DNA of 64,000 nucleotides from Undaria pinnatifida (GCA_012845835.1 JABAKD010000009.1:7343413-7407412); one strand, 5' to 3'; positions 40,208 through 51,355 are shown, counted from the first letter of the stretch. Numbers and translations are program-made. Notes: generated by a model not told the origin, from the letters alone.

Positions 40208-41260
40208 ATGTGTCTTGGCTTATTTCGACCTTGTTGTTGGAACGGTTGAAATGGGGCGAGGCTGTTCGCTTTCGCCCCTTCAAATTCCAACCTGTGTGTG
40301 TCCGATGTAAGACTGGGGTCAAGCGACTCGAGCAGATTATAGCGCAACTGAGACCTTTGCGGCGGGACCGTGCAGCTCGCGGGTCGGGAGTAGAGGCACC
40401 GTCACGTGGGCAGCGATTGCTCCTGACACAGGACAACAAGTTCACTCTTCGCAAATAGATCTCAAGGCAAGCCTCACAGACCACGGTGCTAGCTGTCCTA
40501 GCGGCACCGTCGGGACAGATCTCTAGAACTATAACTTGTCATATTGCCCTCGTCGCTCGACAAAGACTGCTGAAAGTTGTACGAACATCGGTCCCACGCG
40601 TTTGCCAGAACATATATCGCCAGAGCCTCGTTCGCAACCCAGTCTTTTGCCTCGGGAGCCTCCTGGTCAGGCCATGGCGGCATCGTGCGGCTCCTGCCGC
40701 GGGCGAGCCCTACGGCGTCCACATACGCTCCACCCCGTGAGTTCCTACGTTATACCATGTGCATCCATGCCCTCGTGGGCCTCGAGCATATGAAGAACCA
40801 CTTCCAGCACCAGATCAGTTGCAGTATAAATCTCGGTCCAAGGGGGCCGTTCTGTTTTGCAGCATACGAAAGAAAAACTGTTTTGGGACGTATTCTTCCT
40901 CTTACAAAATTTTACGGCCCCGATCAGGGCCAGTACGAGAGCTCACCGCTTTTTTCGACAACATGGTTGACGCACACTGACTGCTGCGTCACGAGACGAC
41001 GGGGGTATCCACCGTACATTGGTTGGTTGGTGGCGTTTCATTGGGTCAGGATTTACAGAGTATGTCAACCATGTTCTCGAAAGAGCGGCATTGAAGGTAC
41101 TCTCGTCAGGGGAACGCTAGCTAGAAATCTATTCGATTTGATAACCAATCAACAACAAGCGAGATTACTCTTGTCGTTCCAGATTTCCAAGCGTTCCAGC
41201 GCTGTTGGGAGGAGTTCAGACACCGCCTGAAAGCGCCTATTAATATTAAATAGCATCGTG
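40208..41260. other. unassigned, possibly decayed transposon coding sequence
   Basis: Frames are open for 60-200 codons on both strands. A minus-strand segment (40,498-40,722) containing PWPDQEAPEAKDWVANEALA recalls the start of copia-type Gag, and the plus strand has a 217-codon frame at 40,577-41,230. Nothing is conserved well enough to name. I consider a heavily mutated retroelement the likeliest content. Confidence 0.25.
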
Positions 41261-41267
41261 GGTACGC

Positions 41268-41455
41268 ACAATTCGACGCGAGCGAGTCGACGAGGGGAAA
41301 AAAAAAAATACTGAATTATTCTCGCGATAAAAAAAAAATGAAGGCACGTTCCGTAGTGGGCAGGGGGCAGGAGGAGGGCCCGCTATGTGACCCCTGATGT
41401 GAGTTACTACTGGGAGGGAGCGCGAGAGCGATGCGAGGATAATAAATGGGATGGA
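41268..41455 (+). repeat. dispersed repeat family G, copy 4
   Basis: AATTCGACGCGAGCGAGTCG, GAAGGCACGTTCCGTAGTGG, GGAGGGCCCGCTATGTGACC and GTGAGTTACTACTGGGAGGG identify the copy. It ends in A-rich sequence (GGATGGAAAAAAATAAATAA). Confidence 0.6.
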
Positions 41456-41499
41456 AAAAAATAAATAAAAAATGGATAGATAAGACCATGCGGCAACGC

Positions 41500-41677
41500 T
41501 TAGTAACGGGGACCGCCGATAGGAACAGCTCGCGCTATCGCTGTAGTGGGAACCGAAGGACACGCCAGCTAGCGCTGGATTGCGAAGGCAATCGAGTTAA
41601 ATCGACACACGACGTGTATGAAAATACGTTGAGGTGTGGCGAGCTTGATCTTTTTATTTTTCCCCATCCGTCGCGGG
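41500..41677 (+). repeat. structured repeat family H, copy 2
   Basis: Hairpins CCAGC-TAGC-GCTGG (41,565-41,578) and GATTGC-GAAG-GCAATC (41,578-41,593) occupy the same places as GGTTGC-GAAA-GCAACT in the copy at 45,747 and GGCTGC-GAAA-GCAGCT in the copy at 35,518. Ends near CCCCATCCGTCGCGG. Confidence 0.65.
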
Positions 41678-42090
41678 GGAGGGGGGGAGGGGGGAGAGCG
41701 GGAGGGGGCAGGGGGGGAGGGGGGAGGAGGGACGGGGAAAGGGGGAGGGGGGGGGAGGGGGGAGGGGGGAGAGGGGGAGGAAGGGGAGGGGCGAAGGGGT
41801 GAAGGGCGGGCGTCATGCCCTAGAGACTAAAGTCTGGGTCTGGCCATCATCGTCTTGAAATTTGTGGGCCTTCCAATGGCCGTCACAAGATAGCGTAAAA
41901 ACTTCGTTCCCCCTTGCCGCCTCGGTAAGGCATGCTGCGAAGCATGCTCTAGCAGGCTTGTAGCGAGAGTGGGGGGGTCTTTCTGGCGGGTGTAAGGCCG
42001 GACTCACCCTCAAGGAGTGATACCTTCTTGCTGCGTGTGGCCGCGAGGCTTAGGCGTGGCGGTAGAGTTGGGTCGTACGTGGTGCGTTAG
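41678..42090. repeat. G-rich purine tract and segment shared with 36,655-36,735
   Basis: 41,678-41,805 is a G-rich purine run (GGGGGAGG words) able to form quadruplex or triplex structures. 41,815-41,895 is the complement of a segment at 36,655-36,735. The Gly/Arg-rich frames in the run are composition artefacts. Confidence 0.5.
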
Positions 42091-43285
42091 GCATGGTCAC
42101 CTGCGATTCGCGCGTCTTTTTAGGCAGCAGCGGCGGAGCAGCAATGCTTAATCGGGATGCTCGTGCGCGGAGGCAGGCGCCACCACATGCCACGCTACGG
42201 CGCAGTCTCGGTTTGCGTGGAGGGAACTGCGCCGGCAGGAGGCTGGATTCGACGACGAAGGAGGAGGGCGACTGGCCGTCGACGGGCGGGGAAGAGACGG
42301 ATTGAACTCTCCCTGAACGAGAATTTTTTTTTTCAGATCAGCACCGCAAACTGCGTGGAGCATTTTGTTTTTTTTGGACGGGGGAGAAGGGGAACCGACT
42401 GGAATTGAGTGTGAACGAGAGCAAGTGCGAAGGAGCTGGCCGAGTGAGCTAAGGCGATGAGGCGGCCACGGAGAACCACAGCAGGAGGACGGCACACGGA
42501 GACCCACGACCGGCACGCACATCATCATCACGAGAGCAGCGATCGTCTCTTTTTCAAGGGTTATTTTTACGAGGCAGTAGTACAACATGTTACTTACGTC
42601 TCTGATTTTTGTAGAGTTTGTAGAAGAGTTGTATACCCTTCACGGGGAACGACCCGCCGCAATTTTCAATTTTCAGGAACGGGCATCGTAGCTGCGCTGC
42701 AACCTGTCAAATAACTCGGGAAGGAGGGGCGATCATTGATATCTGTACGGTGGTTTTTGGTTCCATTGCTCTTGTTTGCTGCATGCCCGCGGGTCGTCAC
42801 TCTGACAGCACTCCAGACAGCAGGCGCGTTCGTCTATACGCACGATTACCGTGCGGTTCGTACGGTGCAGGCAGCCCAAACACTGTAGTTTGTAGCCGCG
42901 AGTTGGTTAGTTGTGGGGACGGGGGAACTCTATGCTGTAGTTGAGTGGATACCCGCGGCCATGTGAGTTCAGTTGGCACATTTGACCTTCTCACCTGTGC
43001 GCTTTTTTCCGTATCGTGCGTTTTTAGGCGGGAAAGCGTAGTATTTCCCTGACGAATTTTGATTTCACGTGGTTTTTCGGATCTTCCTAGGGCTCCAGCA
43101 CCTTTGTGTGACCACGGACTCTAGATGTTTGACAAGAGTTAATGTGAGAAAACAAGAACAACAACAGCGTAAGATCGCCCTGACTTCTTCGCCATGTTGC
43201 GTTCTCTCCCCAGTGCCATTGATGATGAGCTTGATACCCTCTATGAGCCCAATGCCGTCTTTAGTCAGTTCCTAGGGTCTGCTAT
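42091..43285. other. no supported gene
   Basis: 42,093-42,540 is GC-rich with open frames on both strands (Arg-rich), but no domain or splice structure stands out. The rest shows nothing recognisable. Confidence 0.35.
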
Positions 43286-43289
43286 TAAT

Positions 43290-43530
43290 ATTAATAGTAT
43301 GGATTTTTTTTCTCTTTTCCTTTCCTTGCTTCCTCTTCTTGTCTTGTCTTTCCTTGCTTTTCTTGTCTTTTCTTTTCTTTTCTTTTATTTTTCCTTTTTT
43401 CGCTTTCTTGCCCTTTTCTTTCCTTTCCTTCATCTTCTTTTCTTTTCGTTGTTTCTTTTTTTCCATTTGACTTCCGTCTGTCGTGCGTATGTGTAGTGAT
43501 GCATGCGTCTGTCGTGCGTATGCGTAGTGA
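43290..43530. repeat. polypyrimidine tract and flank shared with 36,270-36,340
   Basis: About 180 bases almost entirely C/T (TTTCCTTGCTTCCTCTTCTT words) followed by TTCCATTTGACTTCCGTCTG and CGTATGTGTAGTGATGCATG, the complement of the flank of the polypurine tract at 36,330. Two copies in opposite orientation of one purine-tailed element. Confidence 0.55.
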
Positions 43531-44104
43531 TAGGTACTACGTACATGCATCATATACGTGGCAGTCTTTCCTCGGTGGCAAGCGGTAAATAATAGGTCAT
43601 CAATGCAGATAAACTGCCAAACAAAATAATATAGGTCTGCGCAGCATTTTTTCACGTGCGCTTCAATCCTAGCGGGGATGTCTCTTAAGCATCTCCTGTA
43701 TTTGGGGGATGAAATGGAACTTACGGTATGGGGGCGGCGGGAGGGGGGGGGGGGGTGAGCTGGAACTTAAAGACCGTGTGAATGAATTAGAGAGCTTTAC
43801 TTCATGGATAAATGGATGGCTCGAAAGGTAAAGAGACGGTTTCACCTGCGGCGGGTGGTGTTAAAAACTATGGCGGTTTTTGTTTCTGGTGGGGCGGCGC
43901 GGGACGGAGGGAGGGGGTTGGGAGGGGGAAGGGGGGGACGGGAGCGCAAGGTTTCACCTGCATGCTAAATGCAGATAACCAATATTTCAAAGATATTCTA
44001 TGAGGTGGATGGGAGCAAAATATATGTGGTCCTGTTTTCTACGTGAATTTTGTAGTGGTTTTACAATTTCCGAACCGCATGATATGAGTACTACTTTTTT
44101 TTTT
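43531..44104. other. no gene seen; G runs
   Basis: Contains a G-rich run at about 43,738-43,756 and 43,905-43,940. No gene recognised. Confidence 0.4.
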
Positions 44105-44370
44105 CATCCTCCGGCGGATGGGGAAAAATAAAGCTTTAGCTCACCACACTTCCACGTATTTCCATACGTGTCGTGTGTCGATTTAACTCAGTTGCTTTCG
44201 CAGCCCAACGCTAGCTGGCGCACCCTTCGGATCCCAGTGTAGGTTTAGCGTAAGCTGTCCCTATCAGTGGTCTTCGTTACAACCCCGGCAGCGCAAGCTG
44301 CCGTTTTATACGGATGCGTGTGTGTGTCGACCCGGCCTGCCCCCTGAGGGTAAGGTTCGGTGGAGATAGC
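44105..44370 (-). repeat. structured repeat family H, copy 3
   Basis: Longest copy with that at 45,747. Begins at the ATCCTCCGGCGGAT palindrome and ends with a duplicated AGGTTCGGTGGAGATAG. Includes GGCAGC-GCAA-GCTGCC (44,287-44,302), a stem with a GNRA-type loop as read on the plus strand. The third base pair of the 44,190 hairpin is mismatched (C:A) in this copy. Confidence 0.65.
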
Positions 44371-45168
44371 TCAGGTTCGGTGGAGATAGTACTACGTAAC
44401 GTATGACGGTACTTCTGGTATTTTATGCGGTTGAGTTGGTATTTCTGTATGTGTGAAATAATGGAAGATCGTCTGAATGAATATACGACGGCGGTGTCAC
44501 CTGAGCTCTAGACAACCATTGGGGACCTTTCGCCATTCGGGTAACACGCGCAGTCCAGTCGAACTATGCCTGGTCAAAGGGTCGTTCCAAATGACGGTAC
44601 GCACAGCAGCACTTCAGTCTTTGATGAAATTTCGGCATTTTACTGAAATCTGCGAAGGTTGAACATTCACGAGTACGAGCCTCAGTTGGGGTGGTGTTCT
44701 ATCATACATAAAATACACAATAATGTTGTGTATCACCGCTCAGTTGGCTCGCAAAACAATCGCCCACCCGGCACAGAACCACCACTACAGACTGCAGCAA
44801 CGCTCGCGGAAGACACGCGCGTGGTTGTCCCACTGGAGTCGGCCTTACTCGTAGGCAGGTGTCGGTGCCCTGGGAAGTGAAATCCATCGCCTACTCGTCG
44901 CGGTACATCGCCCAACGTGACAAGAATGACCTCAGCTATTGCCGTCAGCGAGCTCGTTCGGTCGGCCGCCTCGGTGCGGTCGCTTTGTCAAGAGACTCGA
45001 CGACGAGAGCTCGGAAGCTCACCGCGCCTTCTGCGATCAGCCATGACCTGACAATGGCCTTGGGAACGACCCTGCTCAGTCTCGTGCGCTCGCGAGTGGT
45101 GACACAGCTCGAGCGGTGCCGCTGCCCGATCCTCTGCACCCTTGTACCTAAAATTTTACTTTTGAGTC
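44371..45168. other. unassigned; possibly degraded coding sequence at 44,815-45,140
   Basis: 44,815-45,140 is GC-rich and open in a minus-strand and a plus-strand frame (122 codons at 44,859-45,227 +). No domain was recognised and the strand is undecided. The remainder holds nothing I can name. Confidence 0.25.
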
Positions 45169-45438
45169 ATCCCACGGTAGGGGTTGCAGTTGTAAGATTG
45201 CGCCAAAAAGTCCCTGGGCGCGATTGAGTTCCTCATGTTGTGAGAAACTGCCGGTCAATGAAGTATTTTCACGAGTACATTCTATTTTGGACTATCATAC
45301 TCGTAAGGCATAGAAGCTTGGGGCGGGTTGTGCGAACGAACGCCTTCCGAGTCATTTTTTCGGGTGAGATGTTGAGTTCCTTGTGTGAGGAGCTGGGGGA
45401 CTGATCTGATCATGCTAAAACCATACCTACCGTGGGAT
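45169..45438. mobile_element. MITE family 1, copy 3
   Basis: Opens TCCCACGGTAGGGGTTGCAG and closes CATACCTACCGTGGGATGG. It carries the complement of the internal GAAGGCRTTCG and TCGTGAAAATACTTCATTGA words seen in the copy at 3601, so it lies in the opposite orientation. Confidence 0.7.
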
Positions 45439-45746
45439 GGCTCTTTTTTCCTCCAAGAACTGAAAAACAACCGAAACCTTCGATTATTACCGAAATAATA
45501 GCTTCGTTTTAGGAACGAGTTTACCGAACAACCATACCTGGCTACGAGTATATGATACGTAGGCAGCTATCAAAAGAAGACACCTGGTAACCATTTTTGG
45601 AAATGGTCGTATATACTATAGGTACAGTATATGGAGTATTAGGACCAAGTCTGGCGGAAGGCCATCTCCCATGCATGGCCGGGGGTTTTGTTAGTGGGTG
45701 AGCTTGCGCAAGTCCCACACTACCCGGAAAGATGACATTCCGGGTG
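45439..45746. other. no gene seen
   Basis: Short AT-rich spacer with no recognised feature. Confidence 0.4.
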
Positions 45747-46023
45747 GCTATCTCCACCGAACCTGACCCTCAGGGGGCAGGCCGGGTCGACATACCCACG
45801 CATCCGTATACAACGGCAGCTTGGGCTGCCGGGGTTGTAACGAGGACCGCTGATAGGGACAGCTCACGCTATCGCTATAGTGGGATCCGAAGGACGCGCC
45901 AGCTAGCGCTGGGTTGCGAAAGCAACTGAGTTAAATCGACACACGACGCGTACGATATGAAAATACGTGGAAGTGTGGTGAGCTCTATAAGGCTGTATTT
46001 TTTTCTCCCATCCGCCGGAGGAT
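45747..46023 (+). repeat. structured repeat family H, copy 4
   Basis: About 277 bp from GCTATCTCCACCGAACCTGA to CCATCCGCCGGAGGAT. Hairpins: GGCAGC-TTGG-GCTGCC (45,815-45,830), TCC-GAA-GGA near 45,887, CCAGC-TAGC-GCTGG (45,899-45,912) and GTTGC-GAAA-GCAAC (45,913-45,926). It is the most complete copy for defining the family. Confidence 0.7.
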
Positions 46024-46267
46024 ATGTAGAAAAAAAAGAGGACTATGAGGATAGTTGGACATAATGACCGCATTGATAGAACTATCGACACAGCACTACC
46101 CAACATGACAACTACTGCTGTACCAGGTATTCAATAGTGACTTGTGTAAGCGTCGGAATGTCCACCGGGATGATATTATATGTCAGACAAGCCACTTTGA
46201 GATGTATAGCTTGTCGCATAGTATACCAGGCAAAAGGTATCATAGAAATTAAAAATGCACTCCATCC

Positions 46268-46503
46268 AGCTGTGAGATCGAAGATTTCTTCGAAGCTCAT
46301 CTTGGCAAGCCGTGTGTTATCGTACTCCGATCGCGCGTAATAGCTACCCAAGGGTATCATACTGGTAATATTAACAGTATGGCCGCCAGCTGTGAGATCG
46401 AAGATTTCTTCGAAGCTCATCTTTGCAAGCCGTGTTATCGTACTCCGATCGCGCGTAATAGCTACCCAAGGGTATCATACTGGTAATATTAACAGTATGG
46501 CCG
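46268..46503 (+). repeat. 118-bp tandem duplication containing a partial family D
   Basis: Two nearly identical units (46,268-46,385 and 46,388-46,503) each run from CAGCTGTGAGATCGAAGATT to GGTAATATTAACAGTATGGC. They differ by only a few bases, so the duplication is recent compared with the age of the family-D sequence in it. Confidence 0.75.
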
Positions 46504-46504
46504 A

Positions 46505-46745
46505 GGGGCGGGGCTAAGAAGTGTGGAAAATGGTACCCAGGGGGGTCATCGACGCGGGTGACCGCTTCATGACGAGACGGCCCAGGGGCGAGGCGAAAGA
46601 AGAGCTGGCTGCACCACGCAGCACAGGACGCCAAGAGCAGGGACAAGGGGAAACCCGGGGAGCGGGGGGCGTACTGATACAGCTGTCGTAGATCAATGCA
46701 GAAACGAAATGTAGATCGTGTGGCAAGGCACCAGTTCGACTAATA
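46505..46745 (+). mobile_element. possible LINE-type 3' end
   Basis: Purine-rich, ends GGCAAGGCACCAGTTCGACT, similar to the end of 34,655-34,840. It contains a decayed coding-like stretch rich in Arg/Gly/Gln. Weak evidence. Confidence 0.3.
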
Positions 46746-46959
46746 AGTGGAGCGTGTCCTACTGTTAATACTATGTTATAGTATAGCCTGAACCTCCTAG
46801 AAAGTGGTAGTTTTCGTTTTGTTTGTTTTCGATGAATTCAATGGGGGGAGCGCGAAAGCGACAGTAATGACACTTGTTGTCTTGCTCGCTTGTGTGTATG
46901 TGTGTTGTTTGCTTTCACATTGAAGACTTATTACAAAAAATAAAACACACTCCAGCAAC

Positions 46960-47210
46960 TGCTGTGATGTCGAAGGCTTCGTCGAAACTCATCCTTGCAA
47001 GCTGTGTGTTGATACTCCAGCTGTGAGATCGAAGATTTCGTCGATACTCATCTTTGCAAGCTGTGTGTGATACTCCGATCGCGCGTACTACTGGGCGTGT
47101 GTCCCCATGAAGGATATAGGCCGGCGACTCCCCTTCTTAGATCTAGCTTGTAACCAGGGTCAACAGAGTGATGTTAATCAATCTGTGCACGGAAACTACG
47201 CTCGCGCCAC
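46960..47210 (+). mobile_element. MITE-like family D with duplicated 5' part
   Basis: The opening ~65 bases occur twice (GCTGTGATGTCGAAGGCTTC at 46,969 and GCTGTGAGATCGAAGATTTC at 47,019) before the usual continuation ACTCCGATCGCGCGTACTAC, GCGACTCCCCTT, CAGGGTCAACAGAGTGATG. The 3' terminal repeat is missing. Confidence 0.6.
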
Positions 47211-48085
47211 GATATTACCGTGCTTTTTTTATCTTGTTTCATCGCCAGCCGTACATGGGGCACTGAAAAAAAAGACGCCGGAACGTCTTTTCCCATTCTT
47301 TGCGGCAGGATTATTTTTTTAGCCGAAGCCACGGGTCTGTTCATCGGGTTGCGCTTTCGGTTTTGCTCAAAATATTTTCTTCGAGTCGGAGACACATGAC
47401 ACATGACAGGCCTCCCTCAAGTGGTTAGGAGCCTCAGAAAGAAAAAGTGGTGCACCCCCACACCGTAGCATGTGTCATTGGTCAATGCTCTAACTGCATT
47501 AACGCCTTCACAACCGGAAAACCCGTTTTTTTTGGGGGGGGGGAAATTGCTTGAATTTAGTTTAGAGGGGAAAATCTGGGGTTCTCAGGGGGTTAAGCTA
47601 CGGCGCCGGCGAATCTTGTGCTTTGTGGCGCATGTGTTGTGCTCGTGCTCAACATCATATCTTCGTAGCTCTAACGGCCGGCCGCCGTGCCACTGGAACC
47701 GGTACAGACGCGGCGCGCTCGGCTTTCAGAAACCGTTTTTCATGTTGTAATATATTTCTGCCGTAGGTTTTGTAAGGGTGACGAAGGCCTTTTTTTTAGG
47801 GGTGTCACGTTTGGAGCCTTTTTTTTTTGCAGTCGCTCGTTGGTCACTCGCGCGAGTTACCCCCCCCCCGCCCCCCTGTTCCTTTGCGACCTTGACCCCT
47901 TTAGAGCCCCAAAATCCCTCCCTATAATAAATCCTAGTTGATTCGTAAAAAAAAGGGTTTCCAGTTGTAAAATCGTACAAGCTTTCGTGCTGTTTTATTA
48001 ATGACGTATGAATCCGCGATGGAATGGTAAGCCACGCTGCGCCAGATCAATCGTCCAAAGTCAATTTTGTCCGTGAGGAGTGGCT
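47211..48085. other. no gene seen
   Basis: No recognisable gene; includes a G run at 47,534-47,543 and poly-T/poly-C runs at 47,820-47,876. Confidence 0.4.
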
Positions 48086-48328
48086 CTACGGTAGTAGCCC
48101 CCCCCAACTTTTCTTCAACGAAATCGCCGGTTCTGAGACCAGCTCCCGGCCGTATCTCTCCAAATACGGTGCCCATTGCCACCTCGACATTGATTTTCGT
48201 TCGAAAGTCCTTTTGCAAACAGGGCAATATCTGAAGAGATTTTTTTTGCCCATAGCACCCTTCCTCGTGTCTAGCAGCCATGAAACGCTCGTTAAAGAAA
48301 TCGCTGGTTTGGGGGGGGGCTATCGTAG
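48086..48328. mobile_element. MITE family 3, copy 1
   Basis: 243 bp bounded by CTACGGTAGTAGCCCCCCCC and GGGGGGGGGCTATCGTAG (terminal inverted repeat). The inside carries TTCAACGAAATCGCCGGTTC, GAGACCAGCTCCCGGCCGTA and AAACGCTCGTTAAAGAAAT, which appear complemented in the 243-bp copy at 63,531-63,773. Non-coding. Confidence 0.7.
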
Positions 48329-48932
48329 TAAGAATCAGGTATAGTAAGAGTCGCGTGCGAGTTGGTGAAAATCGGGTGCTAAAATGGGGGTATGATACTA
48401 CAATACCGTAGCCTTGCTCCGGGTGGTGCATGCTTTTCGTGACGACCAAGGCACACAAGTTGACGGTAAACTCTACTAATATCCTGCTGCGCGACACCTG
48501 GCGACAGCTATACACCTGTAAAACGTGCATGCTTTTCGTGGCTACCAAGGCACACAAGTTGACGGCGACTACTTCATGTCCTGCTGCGCGACTCCCTAGC
48601 GATAGCTATTATACACCTGTACTGCTGTGTGAGATATTTACTCGGTTTGTGTCGATCGTGCGCGTTAATTTCGTGACAGGCGCGGGGAGTACCAGGCGAA
48701 GTGGTGGTATAGTTTGGTTCAACGACGGCACCCCATTGGCTCCCGCCGAGAGGCGGGCTTGGAAGTTCTACAACACATCAGTAATTGCTTGCTGATAAGT
48801 AAGGAGCTCCATCGTGTTTTCGGCCGGGGGCGTACAACAGGGCCTTCGCCAACCATTGCACAGCGCGAAAGAGCTGCACAAAAAGGCCGGAATTCTCCCG
48901 GCCACGCTTTTGCTCTTGGGTAGCGCGCCAAA

Positions 48933-51355
48933 ATGGCACCACCGCTCCTGCGAGCCCTGCCGGCAACTTGCGTAGCCTTGGCCCTAACAGCGTACGCGTA
49001 CGATGCGCCATCAACACCAAGCCTCCAGAACGAAGGACTTCGAGAGGACAATGGCGACACCAGTCACCAGAGAACGCACACTTCTGGGAACGAAACCTCG
49101 TTGCGAGTTCGACATCTTATCAACGGCGGGGGGTCGGACGTTTTCCTTTTGGACATTGGCTCGCTCAGGGATGGCAACCCCTCCGGCGATAGCGGTGATC
49201 AGGATGGGGCGGGGGGGGATGTGCAGCCTCTACCGTGGTTTCAAGGTTTCGTTTCGAGCGGCTCGGAAGCGGAGACAGCGGTGGCGGCGGTTACGGTCGG
49301 GCATCCGATACGCCGAATGTTGTCCTACTTTCGCGAAGGAGATATCGACCTAGAGGCATCGGTATCCTGGATGGAGGACGAAGGTGAGACGAATATCAAA
49401 AGGACTAGCCGCTCTTGTGTGGGTTTCGTTGGGGTGGAAGCGCGCGCGCGGGGGGGGGGGGGGGGGAAGGGCGGGGTGAACGGAAGCTCGCCGGGTTCGT
49501 GGAGGGGTAGTCGGCAACGCGGTTGACCCGTGTCGAGTGAGGGATACATGAGATCGTTTGTGTTCTGAATACCTTGGACGAACTGGGTCCCGTCAGATGG
49601 AGTGCATCGTGCGCGGAGGGATGCCGTTGACGCTCCACGCTGATGCGCTTGAGACGAAAGGCTAGCGTGTGCGGTCTTAAGAGAAACGATCTCAGCAATC
49701 CGCTTACATTCCACCATATGCTACAGTTTTCTCTGGATTTGGTAAGCCCACCAGGTTCAGCGTGCTCACTTGTTGCCGACAAAGCCGTGTACGCGTGCAA
49801 TCGAGGATTTCCCTCCACTACGACCCTCCGCTGGGTTTCTAGAGAGTCGGAGGGTGACTCTTTGTACGGCTTCATCTCGTCTGGACTAAGCGTTCTTATG
49901 TTACATCCATCCGCCAGTCTCTTCTCGAGATAATGTACACCACCTCATCCCAACAGGTTATGAGCCTGGATTCGGGGAGGGGGTAGTTCCTATGCCCCAG
50001 GATTGGTCGACCCTGCTGATAATCGCATCGTGTACCATCGTAGATCTTCCGACATACAGACGCGATGGTCTACTGTGTGTTCCAACACTCTTCCCTCCGC
50101 TGCCTCCCCCGAACCCCGTTGGCGACTGGCTTCCCTTTTGTTCCAGATGTTGCCACACACTCTTCCACAAAGTACCGGGGTTACCAGTTCGTGGACAACT
50201 ACCTGGTTCGAGTGCTGGCGGGAAAGTCGGCGTGGGAACTGCCGCCAGGAGGGGTGGGATCTGCGGAACTCATGGTGAGCGAGCCGTGCGTGTATGCGCG
50301 TTTCAGACACGGAGCTGAAGACGGGCTGAGTTGGTCGCCACAGTCGAGGCTTCGACGCGTGCTGCAACAGAGGTAGCAGTTTTCGTCTGAAAAGGTTTCT
50401 GACTGGGGCTCGTTATCCCAGAATCGTCCAAAATGCGCCATTTTTGTTTTTTTGGGGGGGGGATGATTCTTGTCGTGTACCCAAGGCCATGGGATTTTTT
50501 CATCCAGTACGTAGCAGTTTTACTCTTCTCCAAAGAAAGAAACAGTTTTTGGGAGAGGTCGTCTCAAAGATCTCAAAGTGAGGGGTAGTATTAGAAAAAA
50601 AAAAAAGGTGGTGCAGCACCTCTATCATAGCACGCGTCCTTCATGCTGATACTGCTACACGCGGGCATGATGACACCGCAACAAGTTGGTGGCACCTCGA
50701 GTAACGAGGCGAAGTTGGGTTGCTTTCCACGTCACCAGTGGTGAGTGCGGCGCGAGTGGTGAGTGCGGCATGAGTGGTGAGTGCGGCCCGCTTCTTGACG
50801 AGAAAGGATAAGATAGGAAGATAACGGCCCACAATAGCAACCACACGTGACGCGAGCCGAGCCTCCCGTTCTGTGGCGTACGCTGGGTCAAGATCGGACA
50901 CCTCTTCTTCTGGAGGTGTTGGCAAGTCACGGACGACAAGACCGTTATTTTTGTTGTTGTTTCTCTCGGCTTGGCGCGCGGCAGGCGGCGCGGATCGTGC
51001 TGGGCAAGTTCGAAGTGATTTTGCGAGAAGAGTGTCTTTCGACAGACATCTCGCTGCTCGTGCCCTACCTCGACGCCGGCGATGCAGCTGCGGAAACGTC
51101 CAGGTACGCCCCGTAAGAAAAAACGACCCATGACGTCGCGCGCGCGCCGCTCCTCACATGCTGCCATGCGTGACTGCAGCTGACGTCCGCAGTGACAATG
51201 GCAATCATGGGAAGGGGCTCACGAAGAGCGCTCGCCCTGGCGTCAAATCTGCAATCCGCGCCGTCTCTAGCCAGCGCGTGTCAGTATGCCACCTTCATTC
51301 TCCCGCCCCTCAAACGACTGTTTCGGATATTACCGCCAACTACCCCCCGGGATAA
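48933..51355 (+). CDS. predicted secreted sulfotransferase-like protein, 4 exons
   Basis: Exons proposed: 48,933-49,383, 50,147-50,274, 50,985-51,103 and, less surely, 51,193-51,355 (stop TAA). Junctions have GT/AG and compatible phases (1, 0, 2), giving 286 residues. The start ATG opens a signal-peptide-like sequence (MAPPLLRALPATCVALALTA, then AYAYDAPS). A stretch VGHPIRRMLSYFREG resembles the 3'-phosphate-binding R-x-P-x-x-R-x-x-S-x-Y region of sulfotransferases. Exons 2-3 give YRGYQFVDNYLVRVLAGKSA and ARIVLGKFEVILREECLSTD, matching the N-Y-x-x-R-x-L-x-G ... F-x-V-I-x-x-E-x-L pattern of algal sulfotransferase-like proteins. The 5'-phosphosulfate loop is not evident, and the end lacks the usual C-terminal part, so the gene may be partial or the last exon wrong. 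A MITE sits in intron 2. Confidence 0.5.
50354..50638. mobile_element. MITE family 2, copy 2 (in intron)
   Basis: Bounded by GACGCGTGCTGCAACAGAGG and CCTCTATCATAGCACGCGTC. It contains the complement of the CTCCCAAAAACTG and GACGATTCTGGGAT-type words of the copy at 9,591. Inserted between exons 2 and 3 of the sulfotransferase-like gene. Confidence 0.7.

Noticed and set aside
45747-46023. Hammerhead ribozyme in repeat family H (CTGATAG, GCGAAAGC words)
   Set aside because: The CTGANGA and GAAA core elements are not in the required arrangement. The fold is a series of simple hairpins, so a hammerhead is not supported.
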